Source of the DNA: an uncultured Lachnospiraceae bacterium | GTDB lineage: Bacteria; Bacillota; Clostridia; Lachnospirales; Lachnospiraceae | Length of the DNA stretch: 21,270 nucleotides | NCBI GenBank assembly: GCA_910583615.1 | Contig: CAJTXP010000060.1 | Coordinates: 1 to 21,270 of the forward strand | Direction of reading: 5' to 3' | Shown here: one piece after another, positions 12,853 to 21,127 of the stretch | How positions within the stretch are numbered: the stretch's first letter is position 1 | Layout: each line of letters begins with the position of its first letter | Notes under the pieces: model-generated | Databases searched by the model: none | The model's input: the letters and a program-made list of their open reading frames with translations, nothing else | Told to the model about the DNA's origin: nothing | Program-made: the position numbers and the translations under genes

Positions 12853-14556
12853 ATGGCACGAAAGAGCAGAAAAGCACAGGCCCAGCCTGTGGCAGAAGTG
12901 AAAAAGGAAACAGCGGCGCTCCCCACCGCCATCTATGCCCGCCTGTCGGTGGAGAACAGCGGCAAGGACGATGACGGGAACTCCCTGCAAAACCAGATCG
13001 CCGTCTGTGAGGACTATCTGAACGGATGCCCTTACCTCCGGCTCACGGAGGTCTACTCGGACAACGGCAGGACCGGGACCGTGTTCGACCGTCCGGCATG
13101 GAACCGCCTGATGGAGGATGTGCGGACGGGAAAAGTCCAGTGCATCGTAGTCCGTGATCTCAGCCGGTTCGGACGCGACTATGTGGAGACCGGCAACTAT
13201 CTGGAAAAGATTTTCCCGGCGCTGGGGACGCGGTTCATCTCCGTGAAGGAAAACTTCGACAACTTCACCCGCGGCGGCTCGGTGGAATCCCTGTCGGTGA
13301 GCTTGCAGAACCTTGTGAACGCCATCTATTCCAGAGATATTTCCAAGAAGGTCTCCACGGCGCTCCGGGCGCAGATGGAGACAGGGAGCTTTCGGAACCG
13401 CAACCTCCCCTATGGCTATCTCTGGAACGAGGATAAGACCGCCTATGTGGTGGATGAAGAAGCCGCCGCTGTTGTCCGGCAGATATTTGAGTGGAAACTG
13501 CGGGAGGTATCGGTCTACACCATCGTTGAGCGGTTGAAGGCCGGGGGTATAGAAAGCCCGGAGCGGCACAAGCGCAGGGCCGGCACCCGGAACGGCGACA
13601 ACATCCAGGGCGAGGGCTGGTGTCCCTCCACCATCCGGGGCATCCTGCAAAACCGGGCGTACATCGGGGAGATGATCTGCGGGAAGTCTGAGACGGCGCT
13701 TTACAAGGGACTGAAAAAGCGCATCACCGAAACAGACAAGTGGATCGTAGTCCCTGATGCCCATCCGCCCATCGTGGACCTTTCGGATTTTGAGGCGGTG
13801 GAACGGCAGATGCAGGAGGACAGTTCCCACCGGGCATCCACAATGGAGTGGTCGGCGGACATCCGGGCAGGCATGATCGACCTCTTTGACGGGAAGATAT
13901 TCTGCGCCGACTGCAAGAAGCGGATGTATTACAAGCGGCAGCGTATCCAGTGCAAGGGCGTTGTTTTCCGTGGGGTCTATGAGTGCAGTACCCACATGAG
14001 CCGGAGACACGGGACCTGTTTCAAACACGCTATCCGGCAGGACGCGCTCCATGAAAAGGTGTCCAACATCATCCAGGACCAGTTTCGGGTGGCTCTGGAC
14101 TATGAGAAGCTCCTGAAAACCATGCGGGGCGGCGCTGGTGAGGCCAGCGTCCGGGAGAAGCACAAGGCCGCTGTCTCCAGTATCAAACTCAGGCTGAACG
14201 CCCTGAAAAAGAAGCGGGCGGGGCTGTATGAGAGCTATGTCGAGGGCATCTTGAACGAGGAAGAATACGCCTTTGCCAAGCAGACCTATGAGGAGCAGTA
14301 CGAAGCGTTGAGCCGCCTTCTGGACGAGGCGGTGGAGCGCCGGGAGCGGTTCCTGGAATCCATCTCCCCGGACAACAAGTGGCTCACGATGATGCGGGGC
14401 GTTGCCGGGATGACAGGATTGACACAGGAGCTTGTAGACGCGATGATCGAGAAGGTACTTGTCTACGGCGAGGGGCGCATCGAGGTCGTACTCAACTATA
14501 ACGATGTGTTCAGTGCCATGTGCGAATGCGTGGAACAAATGAAGGAGGCGGGCTGA
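12853..14556 (+). CDS. Large serine recombinase 2
   Basis: The product has 567 residues, with a ~22-residue lysine/alanine-rich extension before the catalytic domain. Ser32 in AIYARLS is the nucleophile, and VVRDLSRFGRDY is the arginine motif. The recombinase domain is about 180-320. The zinc ribbon uses Cys351, 354, 378 and 389, and a coiled-coil region runs from about 420 to 500. All catalytic features look intact. The ribosome site GAGAGGGAGAG is less perfect than that of recombinase 1. It shares architecture but little close identity with recombinases 1 and 3, so the three are old paralogs rather than recent copies. The stop is one base from the next ATG. Confidence 0.95.
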   Translation: MARKSRKAQAQPVAEVKKETAALPTAIYARLSVENSGKDDDGNSLQNQIAVCEDYLNGCPYLRLTEVYSDNGRTGTVFDRPAWNRLMEDVRTGKVQCIVVRDLSRFGRDYVETGNYLEKIFPALGTRFISVKENFDNFTRGGSVESLSVSLQNLVNAIYSRDISKKVSTALRAQMETGSFRNRNLPYGYLWNEDKTAYVVDEEAAAVVRQIFEWKLREVSVYTIVERLKAGGIESPERHKRRAGTRNGDNIQGEGWCPSTIRGILQNRAYIGEMICGKSETALYKGLKKRITETDKWIVVPDAHPPIVDLSDFEAVERQMQEDSSHRASTMEWSADIRAGMIDLFDGKIFCADCKKRMYYKRQRIQCKGVVFRGVYECSTHMSRRHGTCFKHAIRQDALHEKVSNIIQDQFRVALDYEKLLKTMRGGAGEASVREKHKAAVSSIKLRLNALKKKRAGLYESYVEGILNEEEYAFAKQTYEEQYEALSRLLDEAVERRERFLESISPDNKWLTMMRGVAGMTGLTQELVDAMIEKVLVYGEGRIEVVLNYNDVFSAMCECVEQMKEAG

Positions 14557-14557
14557 A

Positions 14558-16186
14558 ATGACAGAATACCGTGTTGGCATTTATATCCGCCTCTCTCTGG
14601 CGGACGGGGATACCGGGAGCGGAAAAGCGGAAAGCGACAGCATCGGCAACCAGCGGGAGCTGATCCATCAGTTTCTGGACCGCCATCCCCAACTGAAAGC
14701 CGCTCCCCGGTCGGAGTTCGTGGACGATGGCTACACCGGGACGAACACGGACCGCCCGCAGTTTCAGGCGCTCATGAAGGAACTCCGCACCGGGGCCATC
14801 AATGTGATGGTGACAAAGGATTTTTCCAGATGCCACCGTGATTACACCCAGATGGGCAACTATCTGGAATGTGTCTTTCCCTTCCTGGGCGTCCGCTATA
14901 TCTCCGTCAATGACGGCTATGACAGCGATGATTACAAGGGCGTGACCTCCGGCATGGATGTGGTCCTGCGGAACATCATCTATGAGGCATACAGCAAGGA
15001 CCTGTCCATCAAGACCACCACGGCGAAGATCATCATGATGAAGCAGGGTAAATACATAGGCAGCTTCGCTCCCTATGGCTTTCAGTTCCATCCCACGATC
15101 CGGAACAGGCTGGTGATAGACGAGGACTCGGCGGCAGTGGTGCGGCGCATCTTCGATATGACCTTGCAGGGTATGGGCAGTACCGCGATTGCCCGCAGGC
15201 TGAACAGCGAGGGCATCCTTACCCCCGGCGCCTACTTCCGGCAGAAAAATCCGGGGAGCGGACGCTTTCGCAAGGCCTCCGAAAAGAACGGCTGGACGGC
15301 GGCATCGGTGCTGAACATCCTGCACCAGTATGAATACACCGGGGCATTGGTGGGGCGCAAGCGGTACAAGGCCGGCCTCCACGAAAAAAGGACAGTCCCG
15401 CAGGATAAGGCTGACTGGATCATCTGTGAGGGGGCGCATGACGCCATCATCAGCAAGGCGGACTTTGACCGGGTGCAGGAGATCATCCGGCAGAGACCCA
15501 GGCGGGCCGACGGAACGCCGCAGGAGTACCCGCTGAAAGGGCTTCTCAAGTGCGGCAACTGCCATAGGACATTGAGCCGGGTCCACAGCAGTGCCGGATA
15601 TTATTACTACCGATGCACCAAGAGCAGGACGGACGAGGCCAGCGATTGCCCGAAAGGGAAACTGTTCACTGAGAAAGAGATCGAGGGCATTGTGTTCCGG
15701 GCGATCATGCAGATGCTGGCGATATGTCAGGAGCGGAAAAAGCAGAAGTCATCCCTGACGCTGACCCGCAAGGAGCGTATCGCAGCCTGTGTCGCAGAGC
15801 TTCAAAGGCTGGAACAACAGCAGGAACGGTACAAGCAGGAGAAGTTTAGGGTCTATGAGAATTTCAGCAGCGGAACACTGACAAAGGACGCCTATCTGAA
15901 ACAGCGGGAGGAGATCGACAGCAAACTCGCCGCCGCCAAAGTCGAACGGGAGGCACAGGAACAGCTTTTATCCGAACTGGAGCGGCAGGCTTTTCAGGAC
16001 AAGGCGCAGGAGGAGGATGTGTTCAACTCCTTTGCCGGGGCAACGGAATTGACGGCGGAAATGGCGGGGACATTCATCAAGGAAGTTCTGGTCTCATCTC
16101 CCACAGAGATCGAGATCGTCTGGAAGTTCCGGGATGTGTTTGGCGGTCACTTTGGCACAAAAGAGGAGGAAGTAGACAATGGATAA
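14558..16186 (+). CDS. Large serine recombinase 3
   Basis: The product has 542 residues. Ser13 lies in GIYIRLS. The arginine motif VTKDFSRCHRDY has Cys-His where Phe-Gly or Leu-Gly is usual, with both arginines kept. The zinc ribbon has Cys332, 335, 353 and 364. A long coiled coil (about 395-480, RIAACVAELQRLEQQQERYK) precedes the C-terminal segment. The start is coupled to recombinase 2 (TGA-A-ATG, with AAGGAGG inside the upstream gene). The stop overlaps the start of the small resolvase-like gene by 8 bases. Three intact recombinases in one transcript suggest that they work as a set. Confidence 0.95.
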   Translation: MTEYRVGIYIRLSLADGDTGSGKAESDSIGNQRELIHQFLDRHPQLKAAPRSEFVDDGYTGTNTDRPQFQALMKELRTGAINVMVTKDFSRCHRDYTQMGNYLECVFPFLGVRYISVNDGYDSDDYKGVTSGMDVVLRNIIYEAYSKDLSIKTTTAKIIMMKQGKYIGSFAPYGFQFHPTIRNRLVIDEDSAAVVRRIFDMTLQGMGSTAIARRLNSEGILTPGAYFRQKNPGSGRFRKASEKNGWTAASVLNILHQYEYTGALVGRKRYKAGLHEKRTVPQDKADWIICEGAHDAIISKADFDRVQEIIRQRPRRADGTPQEYPLKGLLKCGNCHRTLSRVHSSAGYYYYRCTKSRTDEASDCPKGKLFTEKEIEGIVFRAIMQMLAICQERKKQKSSLTLTRKERIAACVAELQRLEQQQERYKQEKFRVYENFSSGTLTKDAYLKQREEIDSKLAAAKVEREAQEQLLSELERQAFQDKAQEEDVFNSFAGATELTAEMAGTFIKEVLVSSPTEIEIVWKFRDVFGGHFGTKEEEVDNG

Positions 16187-16589
16187 AACGAGAAGGGCTG
16201 CGATCTATATGCGGGTCGCAAGAGCGCCCAGGGCGTGGATATACTGCCGGACAGCGGAGCCGAACGCCTTTGCGTTGAAGATACAGCAGGAAGAACTTAC
16301 GGCCTTTGCAGAGAAAAATCACTATGATATTGTGGGCTGCACATCCAGGCATGAGGCCGGCACAACAATGACCCGCCCCGGACTGGCTGAGATCACCAAT
16401 GCGGCGCTCCAGGGCAAAATGGACATCCTGCTTGTCCTGAACGCCTCAAGGCTGGGACGTGACATCTGGAACACGCTCGAATATGTTGGCTGGCTGGAGA
16501 AGCACAAGGTTGAGGTTGTCTGCTTGAATGGAGATTTTTCTGTCCGGGGAGTGGGACAGTTCCTGCTGGCAAAGCAAACTGTGGTGTGA
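16179..16589 (+). CDS. Resolvase-domain protein lacking the catalytic serine
   Basis: The product has 136 residues: a serine-recombinase N-terminal domain only, with no recombinase domain, zinc ribbon or coiled coil. Where active enzymes read YARxS, this protein reads IYMRVAR (residues 9-15) and again IYCRTAE (21-27), so alanine stands at the nucleophile position in both. The arginine motif LVLNASRLGRDIWNT is kept, as is the fold-defining TRPGLAEITNAALQGKMDILLV. Similar small YCRxA proteins accompany large recombinases in Clostridia. It overlaps recombinase 3 by 8 bases and must be co-translated. It is likely a non-catalytic partner that modulates synapsis or direction. That role is inference. 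Confidence 0.85.
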   Translation: MDKTRRAAIYMRVARAPRAWIYCRTAEPNAFALKIQQEELTAFAEKNHYDIVGCTSRHEAGTTMTRPGLAEITNAALQGKMDILLVLNASRLGRDIWNTLEYVGWLEKHKVEVVCLNGDFSVRGVGQFLLAKQTVV

Positions 16590-16611
16590 GGTTTCTTTCT
16601 GCATAAAGCGG

Positions 16612-16667
16612 ATGCCGGAGGCGGTCTGGAAAAGACCTGTTGGCCGCCTCTGGCATTCGTAAAAATT
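16612..16667 (+). terminator. Terminator after the recombinase operon
   Basis: ATGCCGGAGGCGG (16612-16624) pairs with CCGCCTCTGGCAT (16644-16656), with one G-T wobble, around a short stem-loop. The sequence CGTAAAAATTTT follows. The T-run is short, so efficiency is uncertain. Confidence 0.55.
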
Positions 16668-16678
16668 TTCGTGTTTAG

Positions 16679-17477
16679 TTGACACAAGGAGACCTCTCCC
16701 GCCTGGGACGTGAGTACATAGAGACCGGACGTTATATGCGCCGGGTATTTCCCGCCTACGGCGTCCGCTTTATCGCCATCAATGATAACGTGGACACAGA
16801 GAATGACGCTGCCGACGATCTCACGGTTTCGGTAAAAAATATTATGAACGAGGCATACAGCCGGGACATTTCCGTCAAGACCCGGAGCGCCCTGGATGTG
16901 AAACGGCGCAGCGGTGATTTTGTGGGTGCGTTTCCCATCTACGGATATATAAAAGCCGGTGATAAGCACAAGAGCCTGGAAATTGACGAATACGCCGCTA
17001 ACGTGGTACGGGATATTTTCAGAAAGCGGCTGGAGGGGTTCAGCGCTTCCCATATTGCGGACGAGCTGAACCGCATGGGCATTCTCTCACCGCTGGCTTA
17101 TAAGCGCAACCATGGGATGCCCCACGCCAAAGGCGGCTATACGGACCGTAAAGATTGTAAATGGTCTGCCACAACGATCATCCGCATTTTGCAGGATGAA
17201 ACCTATACCGGAACGCTGGTGCAGGGAAAACAGACCACGCCCCACTTCAAGCTGAAAGAGCGTGAGGACAGACCTTCCTCTGAATGGGTCCGTGTAGAGG
17301 GTACCCATGAGGCGATCATCCAGAAACATGATTTTGACCTGGTACAGCGCCTCCGCAGGATTGATACCAGAACCTCCCCAAAATCGGATAAAGTCTACCT
17401 GTTCTCCGGCATTTTGATCTGCGGCTGCTGCGGCTGCCGTATGACGCGCAAGACCAACCGCTATAAGGATAAGGAAT
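16679..17477 (+). pseudogene. Large serine recombinase fragment A, truncated at both ends
   Basis: The frame begins in the middle of the catalytic domain, at GDLSRLGREYIETGRY, preceded by a stop codon and non-coding bases. The nucleophile serine and about 80 N-terminal residues are therefore missing. It continues through the recombinase domain (FVGAFPIYGYIKAGDKHKSLEI, IADELNRMGILSPLAYKR) into the first half of the zinc ribbon (ICGCCGCRMTRK) and stops right after. The coiled coil and C-terminus are lost. It is closest in style to recombinase 1 (GVRFIAINDN, TLVQGKQTTPHFK). The left break near 16685-16690 lies next to the edge of the intact recombinase cluster, and the right break at about 17478 joins fragment B. 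Confidence 0.85.
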
Positions 17478-17479
17478 AG

Positions 17480-18630
17480 ACATAGCCTTTAAGTATCTTA
17501 TCAGCGAGTGTTACAGCCGGGATATGTCAATGAAAACGAAAAGCGCCAAATACGCAAAGATGCGCCGGGGCGAATACCAGAGCGTCATCTGTCCCTATGG
17601 CTACCGCAAGAGCGCAGACGGGCGCATGGAACCGGACGGGGATGTCGCAGGGATTGTCCGGCAGATATTTGAATGGGCGGCTGACGGCAATACTGCCGCC
17701 GAGATCACGCGGAAACTGTATGCCATGAATATCCCCACCCCTGGGGAATACCGGAGGGATAAAGGGAAAGACCATTATAATGTGTCCAGGACACACGGCG
17801 TCTGGAGCAGCGGGGCGGTTCTGCGGATGCTGGAGGATCAGCGGTATATCGGCACCTATGTAATCGGCAAGCGCAGGGTGCAGGAAATTGGCAGCCGTCG
17901 CATGAAGCTAAAGGATGAAAGCGAGTGGTTCAAAATCCCGGACCACCACCCGGCAATCGTAAGCATGGACCTGTTTGAGAAAGCCAATGCTTCGATCAGG
18001 CGTTTTTCCCTTCCGAATAAAAAGCGGCGTGACTACCTTCTCCGCGGGAAAGTATTCTGCGGCTGCTGCGATCATGCCATGTCACTTAGAAACGGGGCGT
18101 GGTTTTACTGCCGCCATTCCGAAGTGGCAGAAAACCTCCCCTGTCATGGGGTGAGGGTGAAAATGGCTGACCTGGAGCAGGCGGTTCTTGAAACAATCCG
18201 GGCGCAGATGTGTCCGGCTCTGGGGATTGACAGCAGCAAGGATAAGCTAAATTTGCAGACGGTCCAGCAGGCCGAGCACGAAGAAAAGCTGCGCTCTATC
18301 CAGGACAGCAAACGGCAGCTTTATGAACAGTATGCACTTGGAGAGATTGACCTGGAAACCTACCAGGAGCGCAAGGCGGTATATGATGCGGAACTGGTGC
18401 AGGCAAGGAATGTCCATGCCGCCATTACCGCACAGACCAGGCAGATACAGAGCGATTATGAAGCAAAGCTGAAACAGCGTGAGATCGTTCAGGAAGTAGG
18501 CAGCGCCGACACACTGACGCAAGCCCTGATTGACCGGCTTATCAGTAAGGTCTATATCTTTCCGGGAGACCGGATTGAGATAGCCTATGAAATGCAGGAT
18601 GTCTTTGGTGTAAAGGAAATGGAGGGGTAA
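17480..18630 (+). pseudogene. Large serine recombinase fragment B, N-terminally truncated
   Basis: Coding similarity starts at DIAFKYLISECYSRDMSMK, the end of a catalytic domain, directly at the deletion junction with fragment A and in another frame. It runs through the recombinase domain (ICPYGYRKSADG, MNIPTPGEYRRDKG), a zinc ribbon (FCGCCDHAMSLR with WFYCRHSE and LPCHGV), a coiled coil (about 18250-18480) and an intact C-terminus ending in VFGVKEMEG. An ATG exists at 17524 but has no ribosome site, and the catalytic serine is absent, so it is not an active recombinase. It derives from a different gene than fragment A, because both retain their own recombinase domain. Confidence 0.85.
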
Positions 18631-18634
18631 AATT

Positions 18635-18793
18635 ATGAAGGCGGCTTTTTATTATAGACGGGGCAGCAAGAGTTTTGTCTGCCTTTTACCTGATGAAAAA
18701 GAAAAATTGAGGGCTTTCTTCAAAACTGAACAGAAACACAATTCGGAGAAAGAGCTAAAAAGTAATCGCCAGTTAAACTTTGAAAAAGGGTAA
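18635..18793 (+). CDS. Small hypothetical protein at the element's right edge
   Basis: This 52-codon frame starts with ATG 18635, 7 bases after GGAGGGG, which lies over the end of recombinase fragment B. The product starts MKAAFYYRRGSKSFVCLLPD and is rich in Lys and Glu (KEKLRAFF, SEKELKSNRQLNFEKG). It is basic, soluble and has no known motif that I recognise. It ends about 30 bases before the integrase junction. The good ribosome site and its place as last gene in the recombinase operon argue for a real gene, perhaps an accessory factor acting near the attachment site. The same bases are also read antisense as the spurious tail of the truncated integrase. Confidence 0.5.
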   Translation: MKAAFYYRRGSKSFVCLLPDEKEKLRAFFKTEQKHNSEKELKSNRQLNFEKG

Positions 18794-18814
18794 AATTTTT
18801 TTGTCGTGGGCTTG

Positions 18815-18823
18815 ACATACGGG
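18815..18823. other. Right insertion junction (element / integrase gene)
   Basis: Integrase coding sequence is intact up to codon 367 (CAC, 18823-18825). Left of it the frame reads unrelated residues. The flanking element sequence contains GTAAAATTTTTTT, CGTG and TTGACA. A similar arrangement (GTAAAAATTTT, CGTG, TTGACA) occurs at 16660-16686, next to the break in recombinase fragment A. Both may be element ends recognised by related serine recombinases. Confidence 0.6.
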
Positions 18824-19923
18824 TGCCGGAGGCAGTGACTGTGGAACAGCGGGTTTCCGAGTTCATGATGAATCACACGGGCACAGTATTTGAAAGTGTC
18901 CGGTGTAAGAAGATCGCCGTTCTCTTTTACAGACAGGGTCCAGATCTCCTGATGGGGGACCGGAACGTCTGCCCGGCACTGCAGGATGGAGTGATCCGGC
19001 AGCAGATAGGTTTTTGTGTAATACGGGCCGTATTCCATCATGAATTTTTTGCGGGAGAGCAGTTCTTCTTTCAGGGCTTTTTTTAATGTAGGGCCAATTT
19101 TCAGCGTTCTGCAGGAATCGTATTTGGGGGTCCGGTAGAACCAGGCGCCGTTTTCTTTTGCCAGCTGGTGGCTGATTCGGAGTTCATCCCGGTCCAGATT
19201 GAGATCAGAGATCAGATCGATGCCGTAGGTCTCTCCGATCCGTGTTCCCAGGTGGTATCCGGCCATGAGCGGCAGATAAAAGCTGCTGCCCTGCGGGAAG
19301 CGCTGCAGGATGCGGGTGAACTCTTCCGGCGGACATATATATTCTTTGTGGGCCTGATTTTTCTGATTGACCGGCATGCGGCCGATTTTAACCAGCAGAC
19401 AGGGATTGACTGATATGTACTGCAGCGGAATCACAGCATAGTTCAGAGCGGCAGACAGACAGGACAGGCTGTTTGACACCATATTTTTAGACAGACCTGA
19501 CATTTTCATCTGATCGATCCAGTGCTGAATCACGTCAGGAGAGTGCTGCAGAGCGCTCAGGCGATACTGGCCAAATGCCGGTTTCAGATGAAGCTGTACT
19601 TTGCGTTCATAGTCCAGCCAGGTATTGTAGGCGTATCCCTGCCCGATGTTGGCTTTTACTGCGTGTTCCAGCCAGTAATCCAGATAATCTGCCACGCTCG
19701 TGTCCTTTGGCTCAAAGATCCGGCCGGAAGCGTTGTACTGAGCGTAGGCGGCATTTCCGGCATCATAGGCTTCCTGCTGTGTACGGAATCCGGATTTTGT
19801 CTTCTGCCGGCGTTTTCCGTCCACAGAGGCCGTCTCAAAACGGTATTCCCAGTTGGGGGCTTTTCTTTTTCCGTTCTTATCAAATTTTCCTGCGTTGCGG
19901 TTTCTGATCGTTACCTTTCCCAT
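18823..19923 (-). pseudogene. int: Tyrosine integrase (Tn916-type) truncated before its catalytic tyrosine
   Basis: The start ATG at 19921-19923 has AGGAGG 5 bases upstream. Residues 1-75 form an N-terminal arm domain (NWEYRFETASVDGKRRQKTKSGF), and 76-175 a SAM-like core-binding domain (VADYLDYWLEHAV, YERKVQLHLKPAFGQYRLSALQ). The catalytic domain starts near 195, with Arg228 (LGTRIGETYG) and the HxxR motif at 363-366 (HSHCLRH). The normal continuation, with the H/W and Tyr residues, is missing. After His367 the frame runs 56 unrelated codons through the inserted element to a stop at 18652. The enzyme should be inactive. Its 3' end should lie left of the inserted DNA, but I did not find it in the window. 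Confidence 0.88.
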
Positions 19924-19949
19924 GGTATCCTCCTTCTGTATATGCATGT

Positions 19950-19967
19950 TGTTGCGACGTCGCAACA
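19950..19967. promoter_or_regulatory. 18-bp palindromic operator upstream of the integrase
   Basis: TGTTGCGACGTCGCAACA is a perfect dyad lying 27 bases upstream of the integrase start codon. It is well placed to be bound by an integrase regulator. Confidence 0.65.
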
Positions 19968-19989
19968 GAAAAATGGGTGCAGAAAAGAC

Positions 19990-20028
19990 AGCCGGAGAAA
20001 ACATTTGTTCTCTTGCGCCGGCTGCCCG
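19990..20028 (-). terminator. Hairpin between the NYN gene and the integrase
   Basis: CAGCCGG pairs with CCGGCTG, with an inner GAGAAAAC/GTTCTC helix. In the leftward direction TCTTTTCTG follows. It probably terminates, or attenuates, NYN transcription before the integrase. The T-run is interrupted. Confidence 0.5.
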
Positions 20029-20128
20029 AAGGTGATACAATGTGTTTTGGGTGTAAGATTGCATCGTCCTTCGGGAATGTGATCTATGTGGACCGGTTCT
20101 CTGGTGGTACAGGGGGCCGGTTTTCTTT

Positions 20129-20800
20129 TTATGTAGTTTGCTTTTTGCTCCGATTTCCCCATTGAGACATGAGACCGTCAATATGCTCAAAAAGGTTCTC
20201 TTTAATGGTTGCCCACATGGGATCCAGAATAAAGTCAATTCCTTCTCTGCGGGCGAGTTTTGCAGCAGGTACAAAATCGCTGTCACCGGCTATCAGGATA
20301 ATCTGGTCTATTTGTTTTTTATATGCTAAAGAAGCGATATCCAATCCGATTCTCATATCTACTCCCTTTTGCTTGAAGTTGATAGAAAAATCTTCCTCCT
20401 TCAAATCGGAAAGTTTCGTTTTTCCAGAACATAGATCTTTAATTACGGCAGGATTGATTGTAAAAGCGGCATAATCATCAGACAATTCTCCCAGTCTGAG
20501 AGCAACTTTCCGTTGCTTTCTCAGTTCGTCAAAGAATTTCTCTGTCCATGAAAATGTTTCTGAATGACGAAAATCAATACCACGCTGCAGTAAAGGATGG
20601 TATACCGTTTTACCCAAAGGTGGACAATCATAATAAAAAATTCTGTATAAACTGCGATCGTCAAACTTTTGCTCGTGTTTAAGATGGGCTGAGCAATATG
20701 CCCATAACTCAGCAGCTCTTTTTTCCGGAGTTTTTTTACCCCATAAATACTTTGCACGTTTGCGGTAGAATCCGCCATCCACTAAAATTGCAGTCCTCAT
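20129..20800 (-). CDS. NYN-domain (LabA/DUF88-like) ribonuclease
   Basis: The product has 223 residues. A PIN-like NYN fold is shown by TAILVDGGFYRKRA at the N-terminus (first Asp of the acidic site), KGVDMRIGLDIASLAYKKQIDQIILIAGDSDFVPAAKLARREGIDFILDPM in the second half, and the conserved GDSDF loop. These place the acidic residues as in metal-dependent NYN RNases. About 100 residues between them (including FDDRSLYRIFYYDCPPLG) follow the LabA/DUF88 pattern. The start follows AAGGAG by 5 bases. It stands alone behind a hairpin leader and an operator, next to an integrase. RNA processing or phage defence are possible roles. The target is unknown. Confidence 0.88.
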   Translation of the reverse strand: MRTAILVDGGFYRKRAKYLWGKKTPEKRAAELWAYCSAHLKHEQKFDDRSLYRIFYYDCPPLGKTVYHPLLQRGIDFRHSETFSWTEKFFDELRKQRKVALRLGELSDDYAAFTINPAVIKDLCSGKTKLSDLKEEDFSINFKQKGVDMRIGLDIASLAYKKQIDQIILIAGDSDFVPAAKLARREGIDFILDPMWATIKENLFEHIDGLMSQWGNRSKKQTT

Positions 20801-20823
20801 ATGTTCTCCTTATAAACGAGTAA

Positions 20824-20877
20824 AGCCCCAGGTATCAGCTGATCCCTTATCGTGGGGATGCTTACCACCTGGAGCTT
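20824..20877 (-). promoter_or_regulatory. Two-tier hairpin leader of the NYN gene
   Basis: AGCTCCAGGT pairs with ACCTGGGGCT on the outside, and ATCCC with GGGAT inside. The hairpin ends about 24 bases before the start codon. Its position fits a regulatory leader, for instance a cleavage site for self-control by the encoded nuclease. That is speculation. Confidence 0.5.
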
Positions 20878-20883
20878 GTTAAC

Positions 20884-20902
20884 ATTGTAACTTTGTTACA
20901 AT
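20884..20902. promoter_or_regulatory. Operator-like inverted repeat upstream of the NYN gene
   Basis: ATTGTAAC and GTTACAAT form a perfect 8-bp dyad with a 3-base spacer. It lies upstream of the NYN leader, in the region where its promoter must be. Confidence 0.55.
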
Positions 20903-21092
20903 ACAATATTATGCCCAAGGAGGAGAAAAGTCAACCCATTTGAAAAAAGTTCATAAAATATTAAAAAATGCGATACGATATAATAAAATACAGGAAAATA
21001 TAATTTGTGTACAATAAAATGTTATTGTAGCTGTATCAGTTTCCCGTGATAGCTGGTCAGGCGAACTCCCTGGTGGAGCCGGTTTTCATTGT

Positions 21093-21120
21093 TTGACAAA
21101 ATCTGAATATCTGATATAAT
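21093..21120 (+). promoter_or_regulatory. Strong rightward promoter
   Basis: TTGACA (21093-21098) and TATAAT (21115-21120) are 16 bases apart, with a TG extended -10 element just before TATAAT. The 190 AT-rich bases between the NYN operator and this promoter hold no ORF that I can support. Confidence 0.8.
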
Positions 21121-21127
21121 ATGCTTA

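Larger units (their letters stand above)
5394..18822. mobile_element. Serine-recombinase-type integrative element(s); right end near 18822, left end unresolved
   Basis: The region combines an ImmR/ImmA control module, MazF/ParB-like accessory genes and a cluster of large serine recombinases. Its right limit is set by the break in the tyrosine integrase reading frame at about 18822. A second internal boundary near 16680-16690 suggests that an inner element ends there. I could not find a matching left end, so the left coordinate only marks the first gene that plausibly belongs. No relaxase or conjugation genes are visible in the window. Confidence 0.45.

Noticed and set aside
11468..12877. Antisense frame of 469 codons opposite recombinase 1
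   Set aside because: It is a shadow of a conserved gene and crosses into recombinase 2.
12805..14580. Long antisense frame of 591 codons opposite recombinase 2
   Set aside because: It mirrors the codon pattern of a clearly conserved serine recombinase, has no ribosome site and low-complexity His/Leu/Pro-rich content typical of shadow frames in GC-rich genes.
18652..20286. A 544-residue integrase using the whole open frame
   Set aside because: The true start is at 19923 with AGGAGG. The upstream part overlaps the NYN gene and the hairpin, and the last 56 residues are element sequence unrelated to integrases.
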